Shown here piece by piece: positions 1-8,675 of a stretch of 64,000 bases of DNA; position 1 is the first letter of the stretch, and each line of letters begins with the position of its first letter. This DNA comes from Acinetobacter sp. WCHA45 (GTDB taxonomy: Bacteria > Pseudomonadota > Gammaproteobacteria > Pseudomonadales > Moraxellaceae): contig NZ_CP028561.1 in the NCBI RefSeq assembly GCF_002165255.2, positions 1,054,001 through 1,118,000 on the forward strand, in the 5' to 3' direction. The notes under the pieces were generated by a model. The model made no database searches. It was given only the letters and a program-made list of their open reading frames with translations, and was not told where the DNA came from. Both the position numbers and the translations under genes were made by a program.

Positions 1-681
1 TGCGAGTTGAGTAGCAGGAATCTTAATATTCACTAAATCGAATACTTCACCTAAGTTAACAGCAAAAGGATCTTGACGTTGACCAACAAAAACTTTACCA
101 GAACCGCAATTTCCAAAGTTAATGTTTTGGACAAATGTATCTGCGTAGGCTTGATAGTTTGGAATTGATTTTGCGCCAACATTATCGAATGGCTTTTTAA
201 AAGAGCCTAAAGCACTTCGATCACCTTTACGTCGGTCACCTTTAATCATGGTAACAGTATATGTTTCAGCGGTATTTTGAGCTGAACTACTATCATTTGT
301 GATTTTACCAATGTTAGATAATGGTACAGAAACATTCTTGCCACCTACAGGAACTTGTAAGTCTTTTAACTCTTGATTGAATTTAAATTGGAAAGTAATG
401 TCTTCTTGCCCATCTCCATTGTTGTCAATGTGTATTTCATATAAGGCTTTAGGATCTAAAGCGAAATAATTAGGTCCCCCATAAGCATCTTGTAAAGGCT
501 GATAGTTTGCTAGTATGGTTACGAAATTACTTCGGCTCGGCTCATAACTTTTAAACATGTAAAAATCTGTAGCGTCAACCTTGGGTGTTTTACTGATTGA
601 TGGTGCTTCGCGGTGGCTTGAAGCGAATGATGTCACACTAAAACTACTTAGCATAATTGCTAAAAGTAGGCGAGAGTCCAT
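1..681 (-). CDS. DUF4331 family secreted protein (partial, C-terminus off window)
   Basis: The reading frame begins at an ATG at 681 and stays open for 227 codons to the left edge, so the C-terminus is missing. An AAGGAGAT ribosome site lies just upstream. Residues 1-21 form a signal peptide ending in a Ser-Phe-Ala-Ser stretch, and the mature protein opens with SHREAPSIS, the hallmark start of DUF4331 proteins. An acidic segment near residues 83-90 (DNNGDGQED) could bind calcium. The family is exported and its biochemical function is unknown. The first base of the window falls inside the frame. The assignment rests on recognising the N-terminal signature. Confidence 0.88.
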   Translation of the reverse strand, partial: MDSRLLLAIMLSSFSVTSFASSHREAPSISKTPKVDATDFYMFKSYEPSRSNFVTILANYQPLQDAYGGPNYFALDPKALYEIHIDNNGDGQEDITFQFKFNQELKDLQVPVGGKNVSVPLSNIGKITNDSSSAQNTAETYTVTMIKGDRRKGDRSALGSFKKPFDNVGAKSIPNYQAYADTFVQNINFGNCGSGKVFVGQRQDPFAVNLGEVFDLVNIKIPATQLA

Positions 682-942
682 TTTGTATCTCCTTGACCAT
701 GCTGATCTTGGGTATATTTTTGATTAATTTTTATTCGTCTTATAATTTTCTGATATGAATTTAGATCAGTATAAGACTCTTAATACTTATACTGGTTCGA
801 TAGTGAAGTTTCTGTGAGCAAGTTTTAATTTAAAAAATTTTTTGTGCTGTAGTAGATAAGATTAAATAAGTAACATCTAAAAAGTAAACATGTATTTATT
901 CCCAAAATATTTTGATATCTGATACACCTAATTTTGTATTTG

Positions 943-1912
943 ATTAGCCATCATTACTTTGAAATCACGCCAATGATACTTCATCTGTCAACATACCACA
1001 TCTCAATGCGATTTAATTCAGGGCTATATGCTGGTATAAAATATAAGCTCGTTGAATATTCTTGCTCAAGTAAATCACGCCAACTCGACATCTGTCGACT
1101 TCGATGGATAGAGGCATTATCAACAATCAGCACTAATAGAACACCAAAAGCTTGTTTAACTCGCTATGCAACACCTGTCAAATAAGCGTAAAACCAATTA
1201 CTCGTGACTGACTCATGCAAACAACTCGTTATCAATTGACCTGTCGACAGTAGACAACCCATCACATTAACTCTTTTTGATCTCACTGCATCAACTTGAT
1301 GAGTTTCACCTTGTTTCGTCCACGCATAACGATTGTCGGGACTGGCTGAAAAACCTGTTTCATCAACATAACCCAATACGATTTCACCACGTGAAGCCTG
1401 CTCTCGTAATAATTCAATCTCCTGTTGGGCTTGTCCAAATGCCATCTGCTTTCTTTTTTTTTCAAGCTATGGCGAGTACGTTTAAATACCATACCTGATT
1501 GTCTTAAAAATTTACGTATACTGTTGGCATTGACTGATATACCAAATTGTTCATGTAATTTAACACGGATCTACTCTGCATTAAGTGGGTTGGCATTGAC
1601 CCACTCTATAATCTGTTGTTCATGTTCATTTGTAAGAACATTTGGCCTACCTGAACGATGACCTTCTTGAATAGATTCAAATTGGTAGAGTTGCCAATGG
1701 CGACGTTGTAACCGTATAGTTTCAGGTATTCGACTTTGAAGTTTAGCTATTTCTGCTACAGTTTTACCTTCGAATAGCCACAATATGGTTTGTGCGCGTT
1801 GTCTTTCTCGCCAATGTGCAGCGTGTTTGGTGAGATCAATAAGTTGTTTTTGTTCAACTGGGTAGAGAGGGATTGAAACGATACTTGGTATAGTTGAGCA
1901 GCAGCTAATCAA
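943..1912 (-). pseudogene. IS630-family transposase remnant
   Basis: Conceptual translation of the minus strand gives a degraded IS630/Tc1-mariner transposase. An N-terminal helix-turn-helix part (1571-1912) is followed by a stop, a frameshift in an A-run near 1450, and a DDE core. All three catalytic positions are recognisable: VDETGF (about 1360), VDNASIH (about 1100) and PELNRIE (about 1000). In-frame stops lie near 1571 and 1164, and a further frameshift near 970 breaks the C-terminal MKYHWRDFK segment. Terminal inverted repeats were not identified, so the true element ends are uncertain. It is clearly inactive. Confidence 0.85.
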
Positions 1913-2223
1913 ACATACCTTTTCGGATGGTTAGTTTGATTAATCAACTTAATGTATCTTCAACCATTTTTAATGGTTCGATTCACATTACTTTCAGCGA
2001 TATGGTAATTTTCCGCCAATTCCAATTGAGTGTTGTAATTACGCAAGTAATTGAGTATTAATAATTGATCCTCTATAGCTAAAGTATGAGGATGCCCTGA
2101 TTTCTTTTTGAGTAATTCTAGTTCTTATAAAACCTTTACCATTTCACCAAAAACTGGTCGAGTTACGCCAACCAAACGTTTGAATTCAGAATCTGAAAAA
2201 CGGTTTAATTTTTGATATATCAT
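1913..2223 (-). pseudogene. IS5-like transposase N-terminal fragment
   Basis: Reading leftward from an ATG at 2223 gives MIYQKLNRFSDSEFKRLVGV, then a region with stops that still encodes SGHPHTLAIEDQLLILNYLR. This matches the N-terminal helix-turn-helix part of the IS5-family transposases common in Acinetobacter. The frame is broken by stops near 2128 and 2000 and by a frameshift near 1965. No catalytic domain follows, because the sequence runs directly into the IS630 remnant. It is a dead fragment; the family assignment is from memory of the N-terminal pattern. Confidence 0.65.
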
Positions 2224-2475
2224 AAAATCTATATTGAGGCAGTTTTTACTTTCATAAGAGATTTAATGTAAAATTTTCTGAAATATTTTTAAATAATATT
2301 GTAACTGTATGGTTAGTTTAATATTAAAGAAATTTCTAAGCAGTGCTTAATTTCAACCACTTAGTCGTCTAAAAAATAAAAATATAATAGTTATAAGTCT
2401 TGTTACAAGCTATTAGTCGACAATCGATAGAAAATTTTCCATAGTCCTATCAACAATATTTTGGGAAGAAGTATT
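2224..2475. other. AT-rich intergenic stretch between IS debris and a small gene
   Basis: No gene is supported here. The stretch is very AT-rich and presumably carries the promoter of the small gene that starts at 2476, but no convincing -35/-10 pair could be singled out. Confidence 0.5.
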
Positions 2476-2703
2476 ATGGATAAGATTACGGTAATTATTA
2501 AAGATCAAGAAGAAAATGAATCGATTGTTGTGGCACAGCTCAATGATTTAGAAGACCAAGATATTCCTTTTTTTAAACGAGTTGAGCATATTGAGGTAGA
2601 AGGGAATATCATTTTTCCAAATATCGATTTACTTTTTGAAAGTGATATAGATGGAAAGATTTATAAGTTAGTTGCACCTGTGAATGATAAAAGATTTATC
2701 TGA
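2476..2703 (+). CDS. Small acidic hypothetical protein (75 aa)
   Basis: The ATG at 2476 is preceded by GGGAAG at a suitable distance, so it is preferred over the in-frame TTG at 2461. The product is acidic, without a signal peptide, membrane segment or cysteine, and alternates short hydrophobic strands with charged residues, as in a compact beta-rich domain. I do not recognise the family. It is flanked on both sides by transposase remnants and has its own strong terminator, so it may be an accessory gene stranded between insertion sequences. Confidence 0.6.
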   Translation: MDKITVIIKDQEENESIVVAQLNDLEDQDIPFFKRVEHIEVEGNIIFPNIDLLFESDIDGKIYKLVAPVNDKRFI

Positions 2704-2736
2704 CCTCAATCTTCTATTTTCAATACGATAAAAAAG

Positions 2737-2765
2737 GCCCACTTATGAGATTCAAATAAGTGGGC
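2737..2765 (+). terminator. Rho-independent terminator after the 75-aa gene
   Basis: A perfect 10-bp stem, GCCCACTTAT (2737-2746) with ATAAGTGGGC (2756-2765), is followed by TTTAT. It ends the small gene at 2703. Confidence 0.85.
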
Positions 2766-2770
2766 TTTAT

Positions 2771-2919
2771 TTGAGAGCAACAAAAGTGATTTAAATCAAG
2801 TTGCCATGTCACTGAATACTCGTCCTAGAAAAGCGTTAGATTGGCTTGCATCATTAAAGAATTTTGCTCAACTTCTTGATTGTCATAAAGATTTTGAAAC
2901 TGTCGCACCTCATATTTGA
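2771..2919 (+). pseudogene. IS30-family transposase C-terminal fragment
   Basis: The forward frame from about 2771 to a TGA at 2917-2919 encodes SLNTRPRKALDW followed by a short tail. NxRPRKxL is the characteristic C-terminal signature of IS30-family integrases. The N-terminus and catalytic core are absent; the upstream sequence is the terminator of the previous gene. This is a decayed end fragment. Confidence 0.75.
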
Positions 2920-3066
2920 ATTCGCCGCGTATCTTTTAAATAATGAATTGAATTTGTATTGATTTGATTGAACAAAAGGAAGCCATTTTGACGAGATCGG
3001 TTTATGTTAGACTACTCAACTTGCGGTATCGCAAATTACCGTGAATAACCAAAATGAGTAGGTAAG

Positions 3067-3714
3067 ATGATTGGGCAGCAGAGAAACAGGCTAGCAGCTT
3101 TGGGAATAGATGTTTGGATTCCTCGGGAAGTTGTATGTCAAAAAAACACTGCACCAAGTCTATGGCGAGATCAATTAATTGATGACGTTTCTGAGTCTAC
3201 AGAACGTACATTTGAAGTTGCACCGATTTTAGAAGATATTCCAGGAACATCTGCACATACGCCACCGATCGCCGAAATTGAAGTATCGCAGCAAACGAAA
3301 GTTGTTACAGAACCTATTGTTAAAGCAGCGCTTGATGAAAAAGAACAGATTGTTATTACTGCTCAGGTTCGGTCATTTGAATTGCAAATGTATGTGTTGG
3401 AAAACTGCGCCATTTTATTAGAAACCAGTCAGCTCAGCGATGCTCAAAGCCAACTCTGGCAAAATATTCAAAAGGCAAGATTAGGACAGTATGCTGAATT
3501 AAAATGGCCATTTCCTTTGGCTGCTTTTCAGGAAAGTCGAGGACTCTCCTCGTATATTCAAGGTTTTCTGGATGCAACCGCAACACAAAAAAAGATATTG
3601 TGCTTAGGTCAATTGGACTTTATTCAGCATTCTAATATCTTATATTTAGCTAGTTTAGAAGAAATGTTAGCCCAACCTTTATTAAAAAGACGGTTGTGGC
3701 AGCTGATGCAATAA
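3067..3714 (+). CDS. holD: Probable DNA polymerase III psi subunit (HolD-like)
   Basis: The protein has 215 residues, longer than the roughly 137 of E. coli HolD. The N-terminus (QRNRLAALGIDVWIPR, residues 5-20) fits the pattern of the HolD segment that binds the chi subunit (leucine pair, L-G-I, then W). The C-terminus ends in LLKRRLWQLM, which resembles the end of E. coli HolD. Between them is a low-complexity acidic linker (about residues 40-95) of the kind seen in longer psi subunits. If correct, it bridges the clamp loader to chi and SSB. The usual neighbour rimI is not next; a 2-hydroxyacid dehydrogenase follows after 17 bp. The call is from motif resemblance only. Confidence 0.5.
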   Translation: MIGQQRNRLAALGIDVWIPREVVCQKNTAPSLWRDQLIDDVSESTERTFEVAPILEDIPGTSAHTPPIAEIEVSQQTKVVTEPIVKAALDEKEQIVITAQVRSFELQMYVLENCAILLETSQLSDAQSQLWQNIQKARLGQYAELKWPFPLAAFQESRGLSSYIQGFLDATATQKKILCLGQLDFIQHSNILYLASLEEMLAQPLLKRRLWQLMQ

Positions 3715-3731
3715 AGATCGGAAATCGAATT

Positions 3732-4697
3732 ATGAAGAAAGTTGTTGTATTCAGCCAAATAGATCAAGATGTTTTAGCGCAGTTAGAGCAAGATTATCGG
3801 GTCGTGGTACTTAATCCTAAACTTGGTGATATCAATGACCAGATTCGAACAGAAGTTGTTGATGCTGATGCCATGATTGGCGCAGGACGACTGTTAAACG
3901 AAAGTAATTTGGCACCCGCCCAAAAACTTAAAATCATTTCGACAGTGTCTGTTGGTTATGATAATTACGATGTTAACTATCTTAATCAAAAGAAAATTTG
4001 GCTTGCTAATACACCACATGTTTTGACGGAAACAACGGCCGATCTTGCCTTTACTTTGTTGCTGAGTGCTGCACGCAAAGTTCCATACCTTGATGCATGG
4101 ACCAAACAAGGTCAGTGGAAACGCACGGTATCTACTGAACAATTTGGTATGGATGTTTTTGGTAAAACTCTAGGCATTATTGGCTTAGGGAATATTGGTG
4201 CTGCCATTGCCCGTCGTGGATTTTATGGTTTTAATATGAATATTTTGTATCATAACCGCCGTGAAAAGATTGAGGTGGCTCAAGCATTCAATGCTCAATA
4301 TCGCGACTTAGATCAGTTATTGCAGCAGTCTGATTTTATTGTAGTTGCTGTCGATTTAAATCATGAATCCCAAGCACTGATTGGCGCAGAACAGTTTGAC
4401 TTAATGCAAAAACATGCTGTCTTCGTCAATATTGCGCGTGGCTCTGTAGTAGATGAAGACGCTTTAATCGAAGCATTAAAACAAAATAAGATATTTGCTG
4501 CTGGATTAGATGTCTATGCCAAAGAACCTCTGCAAAATTCAGCATTATTTGAGCTGCCAAATGCAGTAACCTTGCCGCATATTGGCTCAGCAACGACTGA
4601 AACGCGTCAGAAAATGGTGAAACTTGCCTATCAAAATTTAGTGGACGCACTACAAGATAGAACACCTCGTTATCTCGTTAATCCAAAGTTTGAATAA
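3732..4697 (+). CDS. ghrB: D-2-hydroxyacid dehydrogenase (glyoxylate/hydroxypyruvate or 2-ketogluconate reductase type)
   Basis: This is a 321-residue NAD(P)-dependent D-isomer-specific 2-hydroxyacid dehydrogenase. The Rossmann motif GLGNIG is at 151-156. The catalytic Arg (NIARG, R236), Glu (AKEP, E265) and His (LPHIGS, H283) are all present. The overall pattern is closest to GhrB/TkrA, which reduces glyoxylate, hydroxypyruvate or 2-keto-gluconate in the cytoplasm. The ATG at 3732 is chosen because the family begins close to the first beta strand; an upstream in-frame start would overlap the previous gene. It is probably cotranscribed with the preceding gene. The exact substrate cannot be read from the sequence. 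Confidence 0.85.
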   Translation: MKKVVVFSQIDQDVLAQLEQDYRVVVLNPKLGDINDQIRTEVVDADAMIGAGRLLNESNLAPAQKLKIISTVSVGYDNYDVNYLNQKKIWLANTPHVLTETTADLAFTLLLSAARKVPYLDAWTKQGQWKRTVSTEQFGMDVFGKTLGIIGLGNIGAAIARRGFYGFNMNILYHNRREKIEVAQAFNAQYRDLDQLLQQSDFIVVAVDLNHESQALIGAEQFDLMQKHAVFVNIARGSVVDEDALIEALKQNKIFAAGLDVYAKEPLQNSALFELPNAVTLPHIGSATTETRQKMVKLAYQNLVDALQDRTPRYLVNPKFE

Positions 4698-4802
4698 TTG
4701 CTTACAATGCTGATCAGTCAATTGCTGCATTATTGTGCGGGTTTATCTTTTTAAATTGATTAATATTGGTACACTTTCGACTTTTGAAATTTTGTCTTCG
4801 GG

Positions 4803-5396
4803 GTGTCTGTGTTTGAGAAATTGGCTGAAAAAAGTTTAAATCTAATGGGTTGGGAGCTGGATAATCATTGGGATTTGAATGTTGATCAATGCGTGATGAT
4901 TGCAGCTCCACATACCAGTAATTGGGATGCTTTATATGCACGGTTGGCATTAAAAGCTTTAGGTGTAAATGTTCGTCTTACGATTAAAGATAGTTACATG
5001 AAGTTTCCATTTGGTCCATTTGTGCGTGCAATGGGTGGTATTGGGATTGATCGTAGCGCGAAACAAGAAGGACAAGCGCGACCGAGTATGGTTCAACTCA
5101 TGAGTGACTTGTTCAAAACACATCCTAAGTTAGTGATGTTAGTGACACCAGAAGGGACGCGTGCTAAACAAGAACAGTGGAAAACTGGTTTTTATCATGT
5201 TGCAACCACCGCAGGCGTACCGATTGCATTGGCGTATATGGATTATGCTAAGAAAAAAACAGGTGTAGGAAAAATTGTTTATCCTACGGGAGATTATGAA
5301 AAAGATATGGTTGAAATTATGTCTTTTTATGCAGACATTAATGCAAAGTTTCCAGAGAAATTTAGTGTCGATCAACGTTATATAAACACGAAATAA
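4803..5396 (+). CDS. PlsC-like acyltransferase
   Basis: The protein has 197 residues and a lysophospholipid acyltransferase core. The HX4D catalytic motif is HTSNWD (residues 37-42) and the substrate-binding motif is PEGTR (about 118-122). It lacks an obvious transmembrane anchor and is shorter than classical PlsC, so it belongs with the small acyltransferases found in Acinetobacter and Pseudomonas. The likely role is acyl transfer to a glycerophospholipid or related lipid at the membrane face. The start is a GTG at 4803, as no in-frame ATG gives the conserved N-terminus. A terminator follows at once. Confidence 0.8.
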   Translation: MSVFEKLAEKSLNLMGWELDNHWDLNVDQCVMIAAPHTSNWDALYARLALKALGVNVRLTIKDSYMKFPFGPFVRAMGGIGIDRSAKQEGQARPSMVQLMSDLFKTHPKLVMLVTPEGTRAKQEQWKTGFYHVATTAGVPIALAYMDYAKKKTGVGKIVYPTGDYEKDMVEIMSFYADINAKFPEKFSVDQRYINTK

Positions 5397-5422
5397 TAGT
5401 GTTGATTTCAAAAATATAAACT

Positions 5423-5443
5423 AAGGCAGGATTTTCCTGCCTT
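5423..5443 (+). terminator. Rho-independent terminator after the acyltransferase gene
   Basis: AAGGCAGGA (5423-5431) pairs with TCCTGCCTT (5435-5443) around a 3-base loop, followed by a short T-rich tail. Confidence 0.8.
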
Positions 5444-5520
5444 TTATAACACTTCGTTGCAAATATCTTCATTTTCTAATGTTATATTAAATTTCTTTAT
5501 TAGAATCATAGAGAAACGAC

Positions 5521-6963
5521 TTGAGATCGCTGCTGCTTGCATGTGGTTTATTGGCCACTACTCAATTGAGTCATACTCAGATCTTTTTGCCTACACAGGC
5601 AATTGAACAAACAGAAGTACCTGAAATTGGCAGTGGTGTAGGTTTGCTTGATCAACAGAAAGAAAAACTGATTGGTGAAAAAGTTTATCGTGAAGTTCAT
5701 CGACAGATGCCAACGGTACAAGATGCGTGGTTAGAAGATCAATTTCTACAGGTTTTTTCAGGTATTCTTAGTCAGACTCAGCTTGGTCAACCGATTGGTT
5801 TAGTGGTTATAAAAGATCCACAAATTAACGCATTTGCAGTGCCTGGTGGTTTGTTTGCATTAAATACAGGCTTAATTACATCTGCAAAAAATTTGGATGA
5901 AATAGCAGGGGTCATGGCACACGAGATCGCCCACGTTGCACAGCGACATTACAGTCGTTCACAAGAAGCATTTAAAGGACAGGGGTTACTTGCTCTTGCA
6001 GGTATTCTTGTCGGTGCTGCAATCGCATCTAAAGCAGATGGTGATGTTGGTTCAGCGGTGATGTTAGGCACTCAAGCGGCGTTGATGGACAAGCAACTCA
6101 GTTATAGTCGTAATCAAGAGCGTGAAGCAGACCGTATTGGTATGCAGTTTATGTATTCTGCTGGATACAATCCACAAAGCATGGCAGATTATTTCGAAAC
6201 CATGCATCGTGAAACAAGTCGTGTGAGTTTCTTACCTGATTTTTGGCTCACTCATCCACTAACGACAGAGCGTATGAGTGAAGCCCGATTACGAGCAAAC
6301 CAACTCCCAAAAGTAAAATCAAAAATATATGATCTTGATTTTGAGATTTTAAAGTTATATACGCTCGTAATTTCAAACCAAGCGACAGAAACTCAATTAC
6401 AAGCTTTTGCAAATCAAAAAAATACAGCTGCACAATTAGCGCTAAGTAAGTTTTATTTAGAACGTGGTGATTATACTCAGGCACAAGCAAATCTAGATTT
6501 GGTAAAAGCAAAGCTTAAATATCATGTATTGGTCCCACTGATTCAAACAGATATTTACTTAGGGCAAAATAAATTTGATCAGGCTTATAGTAGTATAAAT
6601 TTCATTCAAAAAACGATGCCTGAAAATAGGGCACTATCTTATAAACTTGCAGAAGTTTTAATTCGGCAAGGGCAGGCTGGTCAAGCTCAAACATTGGTTC
6701 AACGGTTTATTCATAAAAACCAGAGAGATATTGAAGGTTGGCAACTGTTGCAGCAGGCAACAAACTTAGATAAAAGTTCGCCACTACAAGCAATTAATGT
6801 GCTTTGTTACCGTGCCGAAGCTGAGTATTGGTCAGGATATGAAGAAAATGCGATTAAATCGATGTTGCACGCTCAGCGTTTAGCCAAAGGAAATTTAGCC
6901 ATGTCAGCAAAAATTGACTCTCGCTTAAAACAAATGCAAGATGATCGCCGTATGAAAATTTAA
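5521..6963 (+). CDS. bepA: Periplasmic M48 metalloprotease with TPR region, BepA-like
   Basis: The product has 480 residues. The N-terminus is a signal peptide (about residues 1-20). The M48 zinc motif HEIAH is at 134-138 and EREAD (third ligand) at 200-204. A glycine/alanine-rich hydrophobic stretch (about 155-172) lies between them. Residues from about 310 to 470 are helical TPR-like repeats. This architecture is that of BepA/YfgC, a periplasmic protease and chaperone that assists outer-membrane protein and LPS-assembly complexes. The start is TTG at 5521: an in-frame TAG lies at 5509, so no earlier start exists, and AGAG sits upstream. The symbol is by architecture, not proven orthology. 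Confidence 0.82.
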   Translation: MRSLLLACGLLATTQLSHTQIFLPTQAIEQTEVPEIGSGVGLLDQQKEKLIGEKVYREVHRQMPTVQDAWLEDQFLQVFSGILSQTQLGQPIGLVVIKDPQINAFAVPGGLFALNTGLITSAKNLDEIAGVMAHEIAHVAQRHYSRSQEAFKGQGLLALAGILVGAAIASKADGDVGSAVMLGTQAALMDKQLSYSRNQEREADRIGMQFMYSAGYNPQSMADYFETMHRETSRVSFLPDFWLTHPLTTERMSEARLRANQLPKVKSKIYDLDFEILKLYTLVISNQATETQLQAFANQKNTAAQLALSKFYLERGDYTQAQANLDLVKAKLKYHVLVPLIQTDIYLGQNKFDQAYSSINFIQKTMPENRALSYKLAEVLIRQGQAGQAQTLVQRFIHKNQRDIEGWQLLQQATNLDKSSPLQAINVLCYRAEAEYWSGYEENAIKSMLHAQRLAKGNLAMSAKIDSRLKQMQDDRRMKI

Positions 6964-6991
6964 TCTTTATCAAGAATTAAGAGAAATAAAA

Positions 6992-7357
6992 ATGATCAAA
7001 GGACAATGTTTGTGTGGTGCTGTGCAGTATCAATATTATGGTGAAATTGAAAACAGTATTTTATGCTATTGTAGTCATTGTCAGCAGGCGCAAGGTTCGA
7101 TAGCTGGTTGGAATAGCCCACTTGACGAAACACAATTTAAAATTCTGTCAGGACATGATCAGCTCAAAGAATATTTCCACACACCGAATAAAGCACGCGT
7201 ATTTTGTCAAAATTGTGCAAGCCCACTTTACTCATATCGTACAGATTTACCTAATGTGATTCGTTTACGTCTAGGAACAGTGACCGATGGGAATCTTCCT
7301 GCACCAAAAGAAGAATTTTTTACTGAGCACAAACCAAACTTTATTGAATTAAGATAA
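6992..7357 (+). CDS. GFA (CENP-V) family zinc protein
   Basis: The protein has 121 residues with the zinc-binding cysteine pattern of the glutathione-dependent formaldehyde-activating family: CLCG near residue 6, CYCSHC at about 26-31 and CQNC at about 73-76. Single-domain GFA proteins are small cytosolic zinc proteins; most have no demonstrated formaldehyde chemistry, so no reaction is claimed. It lies 28 bp after the BepA-like gene and may be cotranscribed with it. Confidence 0.85.
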   Translation: MIKGQCLCGAVQYQYYGEIENSILCYCSHCQQAQGSIAGWNSPLDETQFKILSGHDQLKEYFHTPNKARVFCQNCASPLYSYRTDLPNVIRLRLGTVTDGNLPAPKEEFFTEHKPNFIELR

Positions 7358-7397
7358 GATGATCTGCGTAAAAAATCGCTGAGAAGTTAGAACATTT

Positions 7398-7757
7398 ATG
7401 AAGAAAATTTTAGTTTTTATTTTTGCGATAAGCAGTGTGGGGATTAGCTCAGCAGCATCAGTCGAGCAATATGTGAATTCGGTTGAGAAAATTCGTAGTG
7501 TCTATGCACAGGATATTCGTGGTTTTTTACGTAGCCTTAATCCACAGATTTCACAGTTCACACCTGAGCAGCAAGCTCAGTATTGTGGTATTAATCAGCG
7601 TTATATTCAGGATATGTCAGATGCAATTGAAAAAAATCGCTCATCCTTGCCGCCACAATACGCAAATATGACTAAACAGGATGTAATCAAACAAGTCACT
7701 GAGTCAAAAGAGATGCAAATGCTAGTGAAATATAATGTTCAGTGTGATTTTAAGTAA
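7398..7757 (+). CDS. Small secreted protein of unknown function
   Basis: The product has 119 residues. A clear signal peptide (residues 1-19, ending SSAA) is followed by a hydrophilic, mostly helical mature part with two cysteines (CGIN in the middle and a C-terminal CDFK) that could form a disulfide in the periplasm. I do not recognise the family. It follows the GFA gene by 40 bp on the same strand and faces the convergent yqeY gene. Confidence 0.7.
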   Translation: MKKILVFIFAISSVGISSAASVEQYVNSVEKIRSVYAQDIRGFLRSLNPQISQFTPEQQAQYCGINQRYIQDMSDAIEKNRSSLPPQYANMTKQDVIKQVTESKEMQMLVKYNVQCDFK

Positions 7758-7838
7758 AAATAATCTGTTGGGTTCATTATTTAATGAATCCAATTTTTAA
7801 AGAGAGTAATTTGTATAAAATAGAGGAAATTAAGCAGA

Positions 7839-8285
7839 TTAGCTTAATTTTGCTTTAATTTTAGCAGAAACTTGTGCAGGATCGGCACGTCCGGCTATGA
7901 TCGGACGTAGAGAATTCATCACCTTACCCATATCTTTCATGCTAGTAGCTTCTTGAGCAGCAATCGTTTGCTCAATGATGGAATCAAGTTCTTCCTCAGT
8001 CATAGCGGCTGGTAGAAATTGAGAAATAACCTCAACTTCGGCTTGTTCCTTACTAGCTAAATCATCTCGACCAGCGCCAGAAAAGGCCTTGATCGATTCT
8101 TTACGTTGTTTAATTTGCTTTTCAATGACCGCAAGAACCTGAGCATCGTCAAGCTCTATGCGCTCATCGACTTCGATTTGCTTAATTGCTGCTTGTACAC
8201 CACGAATAACCGTTACTGTTGCCATATCTTTGGCACGCATTGAGTTTTTTAATACGTCAGTAATTTGGTTTTTTAAAGTATTCAT
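7839..8285 (-). CDS. yqeY: YqeY (GatB/YqeY domain) protein
   Basis: The product has 148 residues and is homologous along its length to YqeY, the stand-alone domain related to the tail of amidotransferase subunit GatB. Helical N-terminal half and C-terminal MGKVMNSLRPIIAGRAD are typical. The ATG at 8285 (MNTLKNQ) is preceded by GAAGAG and fits the family start; an in-frame TTG lies at 8303. The role in the cell is not established, though a link to tRNA or translation is often inferred. It lies directly downstream of rpsU (29 bp), a conserved arrangement. Confidence 0.9.
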   Translation of the reverse strand: MNTLKNQITDVLKNSMRAKDMATVTVIRGVQAAIKQIEVDERIELDDAQVLAVIEKQIKQRKESIKAFSGAGRDDLASKEQAEVEVISQFLPAAMTEEELDSIIEQTIAAQEATSMKDMGKVMNSLRPIIAGRADPAQVSAKIKAKLS

Positions 8286-8314
8286 AGTCTCTTCAGCAGT
8301 CAATCACAAATTAA

Positions 8315-8530
8315 TTAGTAAAGGCGAGTAGTACGTACAGATTCGCGAGTCAATTTCTTTTGATAACGCTTAACTGCAGCAGCTTTTTTACGCTTACGCT
8401 CTTGAGTTGGTTTCTCATAGAATTCGCGCTTACGAACGTCAGCTAAAACACCCGCTTTTTCGCATGAACGCTTGAAACGACGGATAGCTACGTCTACTGG
8501 TTCGCCTTCTTTCAACTTAACTTGTGGCAT
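8315..8530 (-). CDS. rpsU: 30S ribosomal protein S21
   Basis: The 71-residue, strongly basic protein [20 protein letters not shown] matches S21 over its full length, including the C-terminal [11 protein letters not shown] block. S21 joins the small subunit platform near the anti-Shine-Dalgarno region and helps initiation. It is divergent from tsaD and heads an operon with yqeY. An imperfect inverted repeat at 8557-8582 lies in its leader region. Confidence 0.97.
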   Translation of the reverse strand: MPQVKLKEGEPVDVAIRRFKRSCEKAGVLADVRKREFYEKPTQERKRKKAAAVKRYQKKLTRESVRTTRLY

Positions 8531-8556
8531 GTAAAATCCTCTAAGATTATGGATAA

Positions 8557-8582
8557 GATCTAATGCACGATTGCACTAGATC
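8557..8582 (-). promoter_or_regulatory. Inverted repeat in the rpsU leader
   Basis: GATCTAATGCA (8557-8567) and TGCACTAGATC (8572-8582) form an 11-bp arm with one mismatch, 27 bp before the rpsU start codon. It could be an RNA hairpin in the leader or a protein-binding operator between the divergent genes. Its function is inferred only from position. Confidence 0.4.
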
Positions 8583-8608
8583 GCAAGTGAAGGTCAGTAT
8601 TTTACTCA

Positions 8609-8636
8609 TTTACAACTCAGATCACAAGTCTATAAT
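8609..8636 (+). promoter_or_regulatory. Sigma-70 promoter for tsaD
   Basis: TTTACA (8609-8614) and TATAAT (8631-8636) are separated by 16 bp, and the -10 box is perfect. Transcription would begin near 8643, giving a leader of about 33 nt before tsaD. Confidence 0.65.
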
Positions 8637-8675
8637 AGCTCTGATATTATTTTTGATCGTTGTAAAGGCAGTTTA

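Noticed and set aside
934..1498. Forward-strand frames across the IS630 remnant
   Set aside because: They lie antisense to recognisable transposase sequence containing the DDE motifs and have no family resemblance.
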